A stretch of 64,000 nucleotides of DNA from Methanosarcinaceae archaeon (GTDB taxonomy: Archaea > Halobacteriota > Methanosarcinia > Methanosarcinales > Methanosarcinaceae). Where the stretch lies: positions 82,621-146,620 of the forward strand of contig JAUWQD010000002.1 of assembly GCA_030611265.1 (NCBI GenBank). Reading direction: 5' to 3'. The notes under the pieces were generated by a model. The model was not told where the DNA came from. It worked only from the letters and a program-made list of their open reading frames with translations, and did not search any database. A program made the position numbers and the translations under genes. Each line of letters begins with the position of its first letter. Position 1 is the stretch's first letter. Below, in pieces: positions 9,878-17,656 of the stretch.

Positions 9878-10174
9878 ATGGCAAATCTACGCCCTATTAA
9901 ATTCAGGATACTTGAACTGTGCAACGAAGAAGGGGGAAAATGGAATTATGAGATCGTGCCTCAAATACAGGAAGAGTATGGTCTCAAGGGAAATTTCCAG
10001 AGGGATTCCATCAACTTCGATATCATAGAACTGGCATCAGGTGGATTACTACAAGATGTTGAGGTCAAGGTCGATGAAGATGGAATTTACAAGAAAGGTT
10101 TTCTTTTGCACAAATATAACATCACGGAGTTCGGACAGATCCGAGCGTCTGATGCATGTTTGCTGAACATCTAA
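9878..10174 (+). CDS. Small winged-helix-like protein in the mtt unit
   Basis: 98 residues from ATG 9878, one base after the mttP stop, so it is translationally coupled. It starts MANLRPIKFRILELCNEEGG and continues WNYEIVPQIQEEYGL, IIELASGGLLQDVEVK and YNITEFGQIRA. The pattern of short helices followed by a charged beta-hairpin resembles an archaeal winged helix, which would suggest a regulator or RNA/DNA-binding role. The family is not recognised with certainty. It is followed 13 nt later by a 49-residue membrane ORF. Confidence 0.75.
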   Translation: MANLRPIKFRILELCNEEGGKWNYEIVPQIQEEYGLKGNFQRDSINFDIIELASGGLLQDVEVKVDEDGIYKKGFLLHKYNITEFGQIRASDACLLNI

Positions 10175-10187
10175 TGGAGGAGATCAT

Positions 10188-10337
10188 ATGGTACAAACAG
10201 AAGCCGCAATGGAAGCATATAATGCGTACTGGATAAATTCACCCCTGCCTGCTGCAAGTACATTGTATATGGTATTGATCCTGATCATTGCCATACTTGC
10301 ACTCTGGCAGGCAAGAACGTTCGTTTCAAAATTCTAA
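10188..10337 (+). CDS. 49-aa single-span membrane protein downstream of mttP
   Basis: A short frame with a good ribosome binding site (GGAGGAG about 7 nt before ATG 10188). It encodes 49 residues: a polar N-terminus (MVQTEAAMEAYNAYWINSPL), one hydrophobic helix (YMVLILIIAILALW) and a positively charged tail QARTFVSKF. This is the look of a small accessory subunit of a transporter, N-out/C-in by charge. Being last in the mttBCP unit and followed by a strong hairpin, it is a plausible partner of MttP. No characterised homologue is known to me. Confidence 0.75.
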   Translation: MVQTEAAMEAYNAYWINSPLPAASTLYMVLILIIAILALWQARTFVSKF

Positions 10338-10383
10338 GGGGGAATTGAGAAAAACAAACCAAAGAAACAAGGGGTAGATACCA

Positions 10384-10448
10384 GACACAGATAGATTTGC
10401 TATGGGGTGGATTTAATGTGATTCCCTTAGGACAAATCTACCTGTGTC
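10384..10448 (+). terminator. Long hairpin ending the mttBCP unit
   Basis: gacacagatagatttg (10384-10399) pairs with caaatctacctgtgtc (10433-10448) over 16 positions with one mismatch; the loop is about 33 nt. The stem is followed by cattttaaattttttatttct, a T-rich tail. A terminator or 3'-end stabiliser between the mtt and mtbCB units is the simplest reading; a leader element for mtbC is the alternative. Confidence 0.65.
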
Positions 10449-10583
10449 ATTTTAAATTTTTTATTTCTACTATTATTGTTTCACATTGCCCGCATACACC
10501 ATAATGTGTTAAATTTGCCAGCGGGACAAAACGGAATTTCACAATAATACAACTTATTTATCAAAATTTAACGAGGTGTACAA

Positions 10584-11228
10584 ATGAGCAAAGAAGAAAT
10601 GTTTAAAGAACTTGCAGATGCCGTCATTTCCTGCAAAAAAGATGCTGTTGATGCAGCAGTCGAAAAAGCAAGAAGTGAAGGCATTGAACCGGCTGAGATC
10701 ATTGAAAAAGGTCTTGCAGCCGGTATGAATGAAGTCGGTATTATGTTTGAGAGGGGTAAGCTGTTCTTACCACATGTAATGCTTGCAGCCGGTGCGATGG
10801 AGTCAGGGGTTACGATTTTGGAAGCTGACATGCCAAAGGACACTGCCAGTAAAAAACTTGGTGTTATCGTAAACGGCACTGTTGAGGGGGATGTCCATGA
10901 CATTGGCAAGTCCATTGTTTCTACAATGCTCCAGTCCGCAGGCTTTGAGGTCCATGATATTGGAAGAGATGTTCCTCTTCAGGATTTCATCGACAAGATC
11001 AAAGAGACAAATGCAGACATGGTCGGTCTTTCCGCCCTTATGACAACTACCCTTCCTGGTCAGAAAGCAGTTATTGAGATGCTCAAAGAGCAGGGGCTGA
11101 GAGATAACATAAAGGTCATGGTTGGCGGTGCACCTGCAACAGAAAACTGGGCAAAGAAGATCGGTGCTGATTGCTATGCAGAAAATGCAAGTGAAGCTGT
11201 GGCAAAAGCCAAAGAATTGCTTGTCTAA
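10584..11228 (+). CDS. mtbC: Dimethylamine corrinoid protein MtbC
   Basis: 214 residues; carries the methyl group from dimethylamine (via MtbB) to MtbA. Cobalt ligand H105 lies in [10 protein letters not shown], preceded by the helical cap ([20 protein letters not shown]) and followed by SALMTTT and MVGGAPAT. It is a close paralogue of MttC and MtmC. The start ATG has GAGGTG about 8 nt upstream. It lies 19 bp before mtbB, as in other methanogens. Confidence 0.96.
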   Translation: MSKEEMFKELADAVISCKKDAVDAAVEKARSEGIEPAEIIEKGLAAGMNEVGIMFERGKLFLPHVMLAAGAMESGVTILEADMPKDTASKKLGVIVNGTVEGDVHDIGKSIVSTMLQSAGFEVHDIGRDVPLQDFIDKIKETNADMVGLSALMTTTLPGQKAVIEMLKEQGLRDNIKVMVGGAPATENWAKKIGADCYAENASEAVAKAKELLV

Positions 11229-11247
11229 TTTGTGGAAGGTGATACGA

Positions 11248-12651
11248 ATGACAACAGAATACACTACAAGAATGGGAGACGGTCAGAGGATATTCATGAC
11301 AAGGGAGCAGATCCTGGCAGACCTCAAAGAAGGAATGGCAGATGCTACCGATCTTGGTGAGATCCCTGATCTTAGTGAAGATGAACTTGACAAACTTGTT
11401 GACATTATTGCAATGCCTGCGAGAATGGTTGGTGTAGAACCGGGCAAGGAAGTCCCTGTAACACATGATATTGGCACTATCAGGATCGATGGTGACCAGG
11501 GTAACAGTGGTGTGGGCATTCCATCCAGCAGACTTGTTGGAGTCATGATGCACGAGAGGGCATTTGGTGCCGATACAATGGAACTTGGTCATATCGACTA
11601 CAGTTACAAACCTGTCAAACCTGTGATCTCCAATGAACAACAGACAATGGAAGTCTGTCAGCAGAATACTATCGTTCCGCTTCTCTATGGTGCAATGCCA
11701 AATCTTGGTCTTTATTATACACCGGATGGTCCATTCGAAAACCCTGGTGATCTTATGAAGGCATTCAAGATCGATGAGGCAAGAGCTTCTATTGAAGGTG
11801 CAGCTAAACATGCTACAAGGGATATTACATGGATCATGCAGAAAATGATGGCTTCCGGTGCTGACGGTATCAATTTTGATACGATCGGTGCTGCGGGAGA
11901 CGGTGACATGTTCGCATCATTGCATGCTATTGAGGCATTAAGGAAAGAGTTCCCTGACATTTACATTGAAGCAGGTATGGCTGGAGAGTTGACACTCGGT
12001 TTGCATGGTGACCTTCAATATGACGGTAAGGTTCTTGCAGGAATGTGGCCACATCAGCAGGCTGAGGTTGTTTCAAAGGCGGGTGCCAATATATTCGGAC
12101 CTGTTGTTAATACCAACACTAGCAGAAGTGCAGCATGGAACCTTGGAAGAGCGGTTACTTTCGTCAAAGCGGCTGTTAAGGCTTCATCCATCCCATGTCA
12201 TGTGAATATGGGAATGGGTGTCGGCGGAATTCCGATGTTTGAGACTCCAACAATTGACGCCGTGTCAAGGGCCAGCAAAGCTATGGTCGAAGTTGCCGGC
12301 GTCGACGGCATATAGGTAGGGGTCGGCGACCCGATGGGTATGCCGATCGCACACATTATGACCTCCGGAATGAGCGGTATCAGAGCAGCAGGAGATCTTG
12401 TTGCAAGGATGGAATTCTCAAAGAGCATGAGAATTGGGGAAGCAAAGGAATACGTTGCAAAGAAACTGGATGTTTCTACAATTGATCTTAGTGATGAGTA
12501 CGTCATGAGAGAAATAAGGGAAGATCTCGGTATCGGTGTGATAACTTCAGTTGCAGGTGCTCCAAAAGGAATTGCAGCAAAGATGAATATCGAGAAACTT
12601 CTGGATATCAAGATCAATTCCTGTGAAAGATTCAGAAAACAAATTGCATAG
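11248..12651 (+). CDS. mtbB: Dimethylamine methyltransferase MtbB (pyrrolysine protein)
   Basis: Methylates MtbC from dimethylamine. Start ATG 11248 (GGAAGGTGAT upstream) gives [20 protein letters not shown]. An in-frame TAG at 12313-12315 is codon 356, the known Pyl position of MtbB, in the context [20 protein letters not shown]. The final stop at 12649-12651 is also TAG, giving 467 residues, the usual family length. An in-frame TGA lies three sense codons later (12661-12663), so read-through would add only Pyl plus three residues. A longer frame from 11122 overlaps mtbC and is not the gene. Confidence 0.97.
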
Positions 12652-12683
12652 TTAAATGAATGAATATCAGGGAAATTTGAAAT

Positions 12684-12714
12684 GAGACCTTCTGCGTTGC
12701 AGGGTCTCTTTTTT
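12684..12714 (+). terminator. Intrinsic-type terminator after mtbB
   Basis: gagacc plus ctgc (12684-12695, with a 2-nt bulge) pairs perfectly with gcag plus ggtctc (12699-12708) around a gtt loop and runs directly into six T residues (12709-12714). It separates mtbCB from mtmCB. Confidence 0.8.
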
Positions 12715-12798
12715 GATCCATTCATATGGAAAATAACTACTGTCCAAGTAGGTGAATGGATACCGTTTCCCAATTATAGATATTGAGGGAGGTATTAC

Positions 12799-13446
12799 AT
12801 GTCAAATCAAGAACTTTTAGACAAACTTAGGGACACAATTGTCAGTCAGGACATAAACGGTTGTGTGGATGCCACTAATGCAGCACTTGCGGTCGGTATC
12901 AGTGCTGTTGACGCAATCGAGAATGGGCTTTCAGTTGGAATGAAAATCGTCGGTGACAAATTCGAAGCCGCAGAGATCTACCTTCCACAGATCATGATGT
13001 CTGCAAAAGCAATGAACGGCGCTATGGAGATTCTTTCACCTCTCCTTGAAGGAGATGAAGATGCAGGAAAGGGACTGGCAATTACATATGTTCAGGAAGG
13101 AGACATTCACGACATTGGTCACCGCCTTGTAACTACAATGCTGGGTGCAAACGGATTTGAGATCATTGATCTCGGAGTGGATGTACCAAATGAAAAGGTC
13201 ATCGAAGAAGTGGAAAAGAACAAGGGCAAGAAAATAATCCTTGTGGGTTCAGCGCTCATGACAACATCAATGCTTGGCCAAAAAGACACAGTGGAACTGC
13301 TTAAGGAAGAAGGGCTCAGGGACGATGTTAAGGTCATGTTCGGCGGTGCACCGGTATCAGATGCATGGATTGCAGAGATCGGTGCAGATGCAACAGCAGA
13401 GAACGCTGCAGATGCGTCCCGTGTTGCTCTTGAAATTATGCAATAA
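12799..13446 (+). CDS. mtmC: Monomethylamine corrinoid protein MtmC
   Basis: 215 residues; the corrinoid acceptor for MtmB. Cobalt ligand H104 sits in EGDIHDIGHR; VDVPNEKVIEEV and GSALMTTSM complete the B12 domain. It diverges more from MttC/MtbC than they do from each other, as expected for MtmC. ATG 12799 has GGGAGGT about 7 nt upstream. mtmB follows after 14 bp. Confidence 0.96.
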   Translation: MSNQELLDKLRDTIVSQDINGCVDATNAALAVGISAVDAIENGLSVGMKIVGDKFEAAEIYLPQIMMSAKAMNGAMEILSPLLEGDEDAGKGLAITYVQEGDIHDIGHRLVTTMLGANGFEIIDLGVDVPNEKVIEEVEKNKGKKIILVGSALMTTSMLGQKDTVELLKEEGLRDDVKVMFGGAPVSDAWIAEIGADATAENAADASRVALEIMQ

Positions 13447-13460
13447 GAGGTGATTTAATT

Positions 13461-14837
13461 ATGACATATAGTAGATCAATGGATTGCTACGAATTTTATG
13501 ACCGTGCAAAGAAAGGTGAGAAGATGACCCAGGATGACTGGGATCTTATGACCATTCCGATGAAGTCAATGGAACTCAAGCAGAAATACGGAATTGACTT
13601 TAAGAACCAGTTTGTCCCAACCGATAAGGATATGATGGGCAACCTGTTCAAAGCAGGTTTTGAAATGCTTCTTGAGTGTGGCATTTACTGTACCGACACC
13701 AAACGTATCGTCAAGTACACCGAGGATGAGATCTGGAATGCAATCAACAATGTTCAGAAGAAGTTTGTACTTGGTACCGGAAGGGATTCAGTGACCGTTA
13801 AAAAGAGAAAAGTTGGTAGCAAGCGCAAGCCGATAGTGCAGGGCGGTCCAACAGGTTCTCCGATCTCTGAAGAGATGTTCATGCCGGTGCATATGAGTTA
13901 TGCTCTTGAGAAGGAAGTTGACACAATTGTCAATGGTGTTATGATGACAGTTCGTGGAAAACCACCAATCCCCAAGAGCCCTTATGAGATACTGGCAGCC
14001 AAGACCGAGACACGTCTTATCAAACAGGCTGCGGCAATGGCAGGAAGACCTGGCATGGGCATATAGGGGCCTGAGACTTCCCTGTCCGCTCAGGGAAATA
14101 TCTCTGCTGAATGTGCCGGTGGCATGATCAGTAGTGATAGTCATGAGGTCTCACAACTAAACGAACTTAAGATCGATCTTGATGCAATTTCTGTTATTGC
14201 ACACTATAACGGTAACAGTGACATTATCATGGATGAGCAAATGCCTATCTTTGGTGGCTACGCCGGCGGCGTAGAAGAGACTGCTATTGTTGATATTGCA
14301 ACACACATCAATGCATTTGTGATGAGCAATGCAAGCTGGCACCTTGACGGGCCGGTACACATTCGCTGGGGATCTACAAACACAAGGGAAACCTTGATGA
14401 TCGCAGGATGGACCTGTGCTACTATTTCAGAGTTTACTGACATGCTTTCAGGTAACCAGTACTATCCATGTGCAGGACCATGCACAGAGATGTGCCTGCT
14501 TGAGGCTTCAGCCCAGTCCATGACAGATACGGCATCCGGCCGTGAGATCCTTTCCGGTGTGGCAGCCGCAAAGGGTGTTGTGCAGGACAAGACAACAGGT
14601 ATGGAAGCCAGAATGATGGGGGAGGTTGCAAGAGCAACTGCAGGTATGGACATCGGAGAGGTTAACAAGATAATTGATGGAGTTGTCAAACTCTACGAGA
14701 ACGATTATGCAAAAGCACCACAGGGGAAGACATTCCAGGAATGTTATGATGTTAAGACCATAACACCAACTGATGAATACGTTAGCGTATACGATGGTGC
14801 ACGCAAGAAACTTGAAGAGTTGGGGCTTGTATTCTAA
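13461..14837 (+). CDS. mtmB: Monomethylamine methyltransferase MtmB (pyrrolysine protein)
   Basis: Transfers the methyl group of monomethylamine to MtmC; the family member in which pyrrolysine was first seen. The frame 13461-14837 gives 458 residues with TAG at 14064-14066 as codon 202, both as in characterised MtmB. Context: AMAGRPGMGI-Pyl-GPETSLSAQGNIS. GAGGTGAT precedes ATG 13461. The stop is TAA. A 7-bp hairpin just after the amber codon is listed separately. Confidence 0.97.
14078..14097 (+). promoter_or_regulatory. PYLIS-like hairpin after the mtmB amber codon
   Basis: ttccctg (14078-14084) and cagggaa (14091-14097) form a perfect 7-bp stem with a tccgct loop, starting 11 nt downstream of the TAG. 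The position matches the PYLIS element described for mtmB, which modestly favours Pyl insertion but is not strictly needed. Confidence 0.65.
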
Positions 14838-14876
14838 AGTAGCCCAAAGTAACCTAAAGCAACCTAAACTAGCGCT

Positions 14877-14937
14877 TATTCTGGATATTATCCAGAATAT
14901 CTTCCTCCACCCTTTGCCAGTGGGTAAATACTGGCAA
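14877..14937 (+). promoter_or_regulatory. Two hairpins between mtmB and mtbA
   Basis: tattctggat-att-atccagaata (14877-14899) is a perfect 10-bp stem, followed by ttgccagt/actggcaa (14914-14921 with 14930-14937), a perfect 8-bp stem. No long T run follows either stem. A TATA-like atataaaatataatt lies at 14952-14966, just before mtbA (ATG 14991). The hairpins may end the mtmCB transcript, while mtbA has its own promoter and a very short leader. Confidence 0.6.
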
Positions 14938-14990
14938 CATTTCATTCATAGAGATATAAAATATAATTGAATTTACAGGAGATTGAATTT

Positions 14991-16010
14991 ATGGTTGAAT
15001 ATACTCCAAAAGAAAGACTGGCACGCGTATTGAACAAACAAACTGTGGACAGAATGCCGGCTGTATGTGTCACACAAACTGCAACCGTTGAACAGATGGA
15101 AGCTTGTGGTGCATTCTGGCCGGAAGCAAACGAGAATGCGGAAAAGATGGCAATACTTTCTGAAGCAGGCCACACTGAAATTGGTTTTGAGGCTGTACGT
15201 GTTCCTTATGATATTTCCGCAGAAGCCGAATTATTTGGCTGTGAGATCAAGGCGGGTACACAGGTTCAACAGCCATCTGTTGTTGGACCCGTTGTGAAGA
15301 CCGCAGAAGATATTGAAAAATTAAGGGATTATGATCTGAGTGAAGGAAGGGTTGGTGTTGTTTGTGAGGCGATCAAGATACTTACGGACAAATATGGAGC
15401 TGACCTTCCGATCATGGGTAGTATGCTCGGTCCTTTCTCACTGGCACAGCACCTTAATGGTGATAACTGGTTCATGGCCATTATGACAGATGAGGCATTT
15501 GGACTGGCACTTATGGAATTCACGACCGAGTTCAATATTGCATATGCAAAGAAAATGGTTGAGAATGGTGCTGACACAATGGTCGTTATTGACCCTACGG
15601 CAAGTTACCAGCTCATCGGGCCTGAGTTCTATGAGAAGTTCGTACTGCCATTCCACACAAGAATAATTGATGCGATGCATGAACTCAATATTCCTACTGT
15701 GCTCCACATCTGCGGTGACGCCACCGATGGCCTCACTCTAATGGAAGCCTGTGGAGTGGATGGCATCAGTATTGACCAGAATGTTGATGTTGCAACTGCT
15801 GTGGCAAAATTGGAGAAATCGATAGTCATAGGAAATCTTGATCCGGCGAACATGCTCTGGAACCAGACACCTGAGGCAATTAAAGAGGAGTCACAGAATG
15901 TACTGAATGCAGGTGTGGCGTTGTTGGCACCCGGATGTGGTATCGTCAGCAAGACCCCTACCGCGAACCTCCGGGCAATGGTAGAGATGGCTAAGAACCA
16001 CACATACTGA
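14991..16010 (+). CDS. mtbA: Methylcobamide:CoM methyltransferase MtbA
   Basis: 339 residues, uroporphyrinogen-decarboxylase-like TIM barrel. It transfers the methyl group from MttC, MtbC or MtmC to coenzyme M, the common exit of all three methylamine pathways. The zinc ligands are visible as H239-x-C241 ([10 protein letters not shown]) and C316 (LAPGCGIVS). Start ATG 14991 follows AGGAGA; the frame extends upstream to 14967 without a better site. A paralogue is encoded at 34957, and a 44-bp copy of codons near [14 protein letters not shown] (about 191-204) survives at 17103-17146. Confidence 0.95.
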   Translation: MVEYTPKERLARVLNKQTVDRMPAVCVTQTATVEQMEACGAFWPEANENAEKMAILSEAGHTEIGFEAVRVPYDISAEAELFGCEIKAGTQVQQPSVVGPVVKTAEDIEKLRDYDLSEGRVGVVCEAIKILTDKYGADLPIMGSMLGPFSLAQHLNGDNWFMAIMTDEAFGLALMEFTTEFNIAYAKKMVENGADTMVVIDPTASYQLIGPEFYEKFVLPFHTRIIDAMHELNIPTVLHICGDATDGLTLMEACGVDGISIDQNVDVATAVAKLEKSIVIGNLDPANMLWNQTPEAIKEESQNVLNAGVALLAPGCGIVSKTPTANLRAMVEMAKNHTY

Positions 16011-16440
16011 TAGTTTTAATTTGTTGCTCCGGCCGAAAAATGACTCAATTTTTGTGGTTGTTTTTCGTCCGGAGATTTTTTTTTGTTTTTTGTCAATACG
16101 GGATAATAAAAAGTTAGTATTTGTATAGCCGTGGTAAGAGATTTGTGTAAATGAATTGTTCTATCTGGAACTAAAACCAATACAACCGCCGCAGGCGGCA
16201 CATTCCCACACCACTGATCCACGAATTATGGACTTTTCCGACATTCTCTTGTGAGATTGTATACTCCAAATTAATACGACTGTAAGGAGTGATTTTCTCG
16301 TAGTATATATTTTATAAATATATAGTGCAAGTTAATCCGAGCATAGCGAGGATTTTCTTGTAGTATATATTCTACAGATAGAGGAACGCGCCGCCTACGG
16401 GGGTTGTTTCGGCTTCAAAAATAGCTAAACAAATACAAAA
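16011..16440. other. Gene-free stretch 3' of mtbA with GC-rich palindrome
   Basis: No credible ORF. Directly after mtbA, ctccggccgaaaaa (16026-) and tttttcgtccggag (16063-) can pair into a terminator-like stem followed by T runs. ccgccgcaggcggcacattcc (16184-16204) is a short palindrome that recurs, with its flank, at 41998-42030. The dispersed repeat R2 fills 16290-16374. Confidence 0.5.
16290..16374 (+). repeat. Dispersed intergenic repeat, copy R2
   Basis: Contains a 41-nt block (16321-16361, from tatagtgcaag to attttcttgt) that is identical to 36066-36106, and a left half that matches R1 (minus strand, 1460-1531). Two tagtatatatt motifs flank it (16311 and 16361), so it looks like a unit with short direct ends. 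Non-coding. Confidence 0.75.
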
Positions 16441-16457
16441 GTTAAAAAGAGATTTTA

Positions 16458-16484
16458 TCATTATGTGATGTTTTCACACAATGA
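16458..16484 (-). terminator. Terminator of tRNA-Pyl copy 2
   Basis: Read on the minus strand, tcattgtgtg pairs with cacataatga (10 positions, one G-T) and is followed by taaaatctctttttaac. The same stem and tail stand 3' of copy 1 at 17187-17213, at an identical distance from the tRNA. Confidence 0.65.
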
Positions 16485-16506
16485 TACATTGAACATTGAC
16501 TTTTAT

Positions 16507-16578
16507 TGGCGGAAACCAAGGGAAATTAACCCGACTAAACAGATTTAGAGTCCATTCGATCAATATGATCTGATGTCC
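16507..16578 (-). tRNA. pylT: Degenerate tRNA-Pyl copy 2 (anticodon CUA)
   Basis: 72 nt on the minus strand including an encoded CCA end. It has the hallmarks of tRNA-Pyl: a 4-bp D stem GATC/GATC with a 5-nt loop, a 6-bp anticodon stem AATGGA/TCTGTT with loop CTCTAAA (anticodon CUA), a 3-nt variable loop, and a single base between acceptor and D stems. Compared with copy 1 it has a C-U mismatch in the acceptor stem (GGACATC/GGTTTCC) and two mismatches in the T stem (TCGGG/CCCTT). Only three good T-stem pairs remain, so it may be a decaying copy or an unusual variant. The terminator and promoter box are kept. Confidence 0.7.
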
Positions 16579-16581
16579 CCA

Positions 16582-16609
16582 CATTCGATCAACGTGATCT
16601 GATTTCCTC
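16582..16609 (-). repeat. Partial duplicate of the tRNA-Pyl 5' half
   Basis: Immediately upstream of copy 2 (minus strand), about 26 nt repeat the 5' half of tRNA-Pyl from GGAAATCAGATCA to the start of the anticodon stem (GATCGAATG). This piece matches the 5' end of copy 1 better than copy 2 itself does. Its GGAAATC could pair fully with the 3' GGTTTCC of copy 2, skipping the mismatched GGACATC. Confidence 0.75.
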
Positions 16610-16627
16610 ATTAATTTCCCTTGGTTT

Positions 16628-16846
16628 CCCCATTGATTTCCCACTGGTTTCCCAACCGATTTTCCAATCGATTTCCCCATTGTTTTTCCCACTGGTTTCC
16701 CAATCGATTTTCCAATCGATTTCCCCATTGTTTTTCCCACTGATCTCTCAACCGATTTCCCAATCGATTCCCCATTGTTTTTCCCACTGGTTTCCCAATC
16801 GATTTCCCCATTCATTTTCCCTCTGGTTTTTCAATCGATTCCCCAT
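16628..16846 (-). repeat. Tandem array of 48-bp units built from 12-bp subunits
   Basis: About four copies of a 48-bp unit (16640-16687, 16688-16735, a 47-bp unit 16736-16782, and a partial one from 16783), the first two nearly identical. On the minus strand each unit consists of 12-mers of the type GGGAAATCGATT, GGAAAATCGATT, GGGAAACCAGTG, GGAAAAACAATG. Short minus-strand frames through it read as Gly-Lys-x-x tetrapeptides, but the 47-bp unit shifts the frame and there is no ribosome binding site, so I do not call a gene. It lies between the promoter box at 16864 and tRNA-Pyl copy 2. Confidence 0.9.
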
Positions 16847-16863
16847 CGATTTGCACTTCACGG

Positions 16864-16879
16864 GCAAAAACAAATAGGC
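16864..16879 (-). promoter_or_regulatory. Promoter box of tRNA-Pyl copy 2
   Basis: The minus strand reads gcctatttgtttttgc, the counterpart of gcatatttatttttgc in front of copy 1, in the same flanking context (tgcaaatc/tgcagatc downstream). If active, transcription would start near 16847 and run about 270 nt through the repeat array before reaching the tRNA. The TATA match is weaker than in copy 1. Confidence 0.5.
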
Positions 16880-17102
16880 ATTTATCATACTTATATTTTG
16901 TGGTTCAGGTAATATGGATAAAAACTGTATTAACTCTATTGTACCCTGTTTTATAAAAAATTAAATTATACAAACCGTAATCTATATATATATTTGATTT
17001 GAAAGCAGCGTTTTGTATAAGTGCATGATAAAGTATCGGGGTTTTATCTTTGGAGGAATTCGTGCGTTGAGTTGCACCTCTCGCATTATTGCACTTTTAT
17101 TT

Positions 17103-17146
17103 GTGAAAATGGTGCTGACACAATGGTCATTATTGACCCTACGGCA
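17103..17146 (+). pseudogene. 44-bp fragment of mtbA
   Basis: gaaaatggtgctgacacaat at 17103 and ggtcattattgaccctacgg after it repeat mtbA (around 15561-15603, residues [14 protein letters not shown]) with only a couple of differences. Directly after it, ttgtcaataagggtaataaaa resembles the mtbA 3' flank (16091-16113). Together they show that an mtbA copy with its downstream DNA once lay here beside tRNA-Pyl copy 1. Confidence 0.85.
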
Positions 17147-17186
17147 ATTGTCAATAAGGGTAATAAAAAGTTAAAAAGAGATTTTA

Positions 17187-17213
17187 TCATTATGTGAAGT
17201 TTCCACACAATGA
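17187..17213 (-). terminator. Terminator of tRNA-Pyl copy 1
   Basis: On the minus strand tcattgtgtg / cacataatga form a 10-position stem (one G-T) with loop gaaactt, followed by taaaatctctttttaactttttatt. It starts 22 nt after the encoded CCA. Confidence 0.7.
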
Positions 17214-17235
17214 TACATTGAACATTAATAAATAT

Positions 17236-17307
17236 TGGCGGAAACCCCGGGAATTCAACTCGGCTGAACGGATTTAGAGTCCATTCGATCAACATGATCT
17301 GATTTCC
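17236..17307 (-). tRNA. pylT: tRNA-Pyl copy 1 (anticodon CUA), amber-decoding
   Basis: 72 nt on the minus strand with encoded CCA. Acceptor GGAAATC/GGTTTCC pairs throughout (one U-G). There is one base (A) before the D stem GATC-ATGTT-GATC, a 6-bp anticodon stem AATGGA/TCCGTT with loop CTCTAAA, variable loop CAG, T stem CCGAG/CCCGG and T loop TTGAATT. These are the diagnostic oddities of tRNA-Pyl, and the core is nearly the Methanosarcina sequence. One A-C mismatch in the T stem differs from characterised tRNA-Pyl. It is charged by PylS (33890-32559) and reads the UAG codons of mttB, mtbB and mtmB. Unlike in Methanosarcina it is not upstream of pylS. Confidence 0.93.
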
Positions 17308-17329
17308 TCGTTGATCTGCACTTTTATGT

Positions 17330-17345
17330 GCAAAAATAAATATGC
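17330..17345 (-). promoter_or_regulatory. TATA box of tRNA-Pyl copy 1
   Basis: The minus strand reads gcatatttatttttgc, centred about 30 nt upstream of the tRNA 5' end, so transcription would start a few nt before the mature tRNA. A second A/T box (attataaatac) lies about 20 nt further out. Confidence 0.6.
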
Positions 17346-17485
17346 TTTTTTAGTATTTATAATATTTGGGTGATTTGATTTGGGTTAGAATTGTTATATG
17401 GTCTTTTGTATTGGGTTTTATTAAATTGTGAATAATACTAATAGTAACATATATATGTGTGATTTGAAAGGAGTGTTTTTTCAGC

Positions 17486-17585
17486 ATGCATGGTAGCTTG
17501 GTCGGTAGCTTGGCAGGTAACTTGTCCGGTATCTTGTCCGGTTAAAGTAGTCTGACCACCTGTCTGACCACCTGTCTGACCACCA
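17486..17585 (+). repeat. Two adjacent 12-bp tandem repeat families
   Basis: ggtagcttggtc and relatives occupy 17492-17539 as four 12-mers (GGTAGCTTGGTC, GGTAGCTTGGCA, GGTAACTTGTCC, GGTATCTTGTCC). gtctgaccacct then occurs three times at 17550-17585. The first set can be read as a tiny frame, ATG 17486 to TAA 17545 (MHGSLVGSLAGNLSGILSG), with AAAGGAGTG 10-15 nt upstream. I consider translation possible but unproven. Confidence 0.85.
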
Positions 17586-17656
17586 TCTGTCACTCATCCA
17601 CAGTGATAGTCCCTTTTTTCTTTAGACGTAATTATCAGATCAATTCCACATGAACA

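Noticed and set aside
11122..11247. Long upstream extension of mtbB
   Set aside because: Overlaps mtbC in another frame; the ATG at 11248 has a ribosome binding site and matches the family start.
16474..16815. Minus-strand frames encoding Gly-Lys-x-x repeats
   Set aside because: They arise from the tandem array, run through tRNA-Pyl copy 2, and are broken by the 47-bp unit; no ribosome binding site.
16628..16846. CRISPR array
   Set aside because: Units are contiguous 12/48-bp repeats without unique spacers, and no cas genes are in the window.
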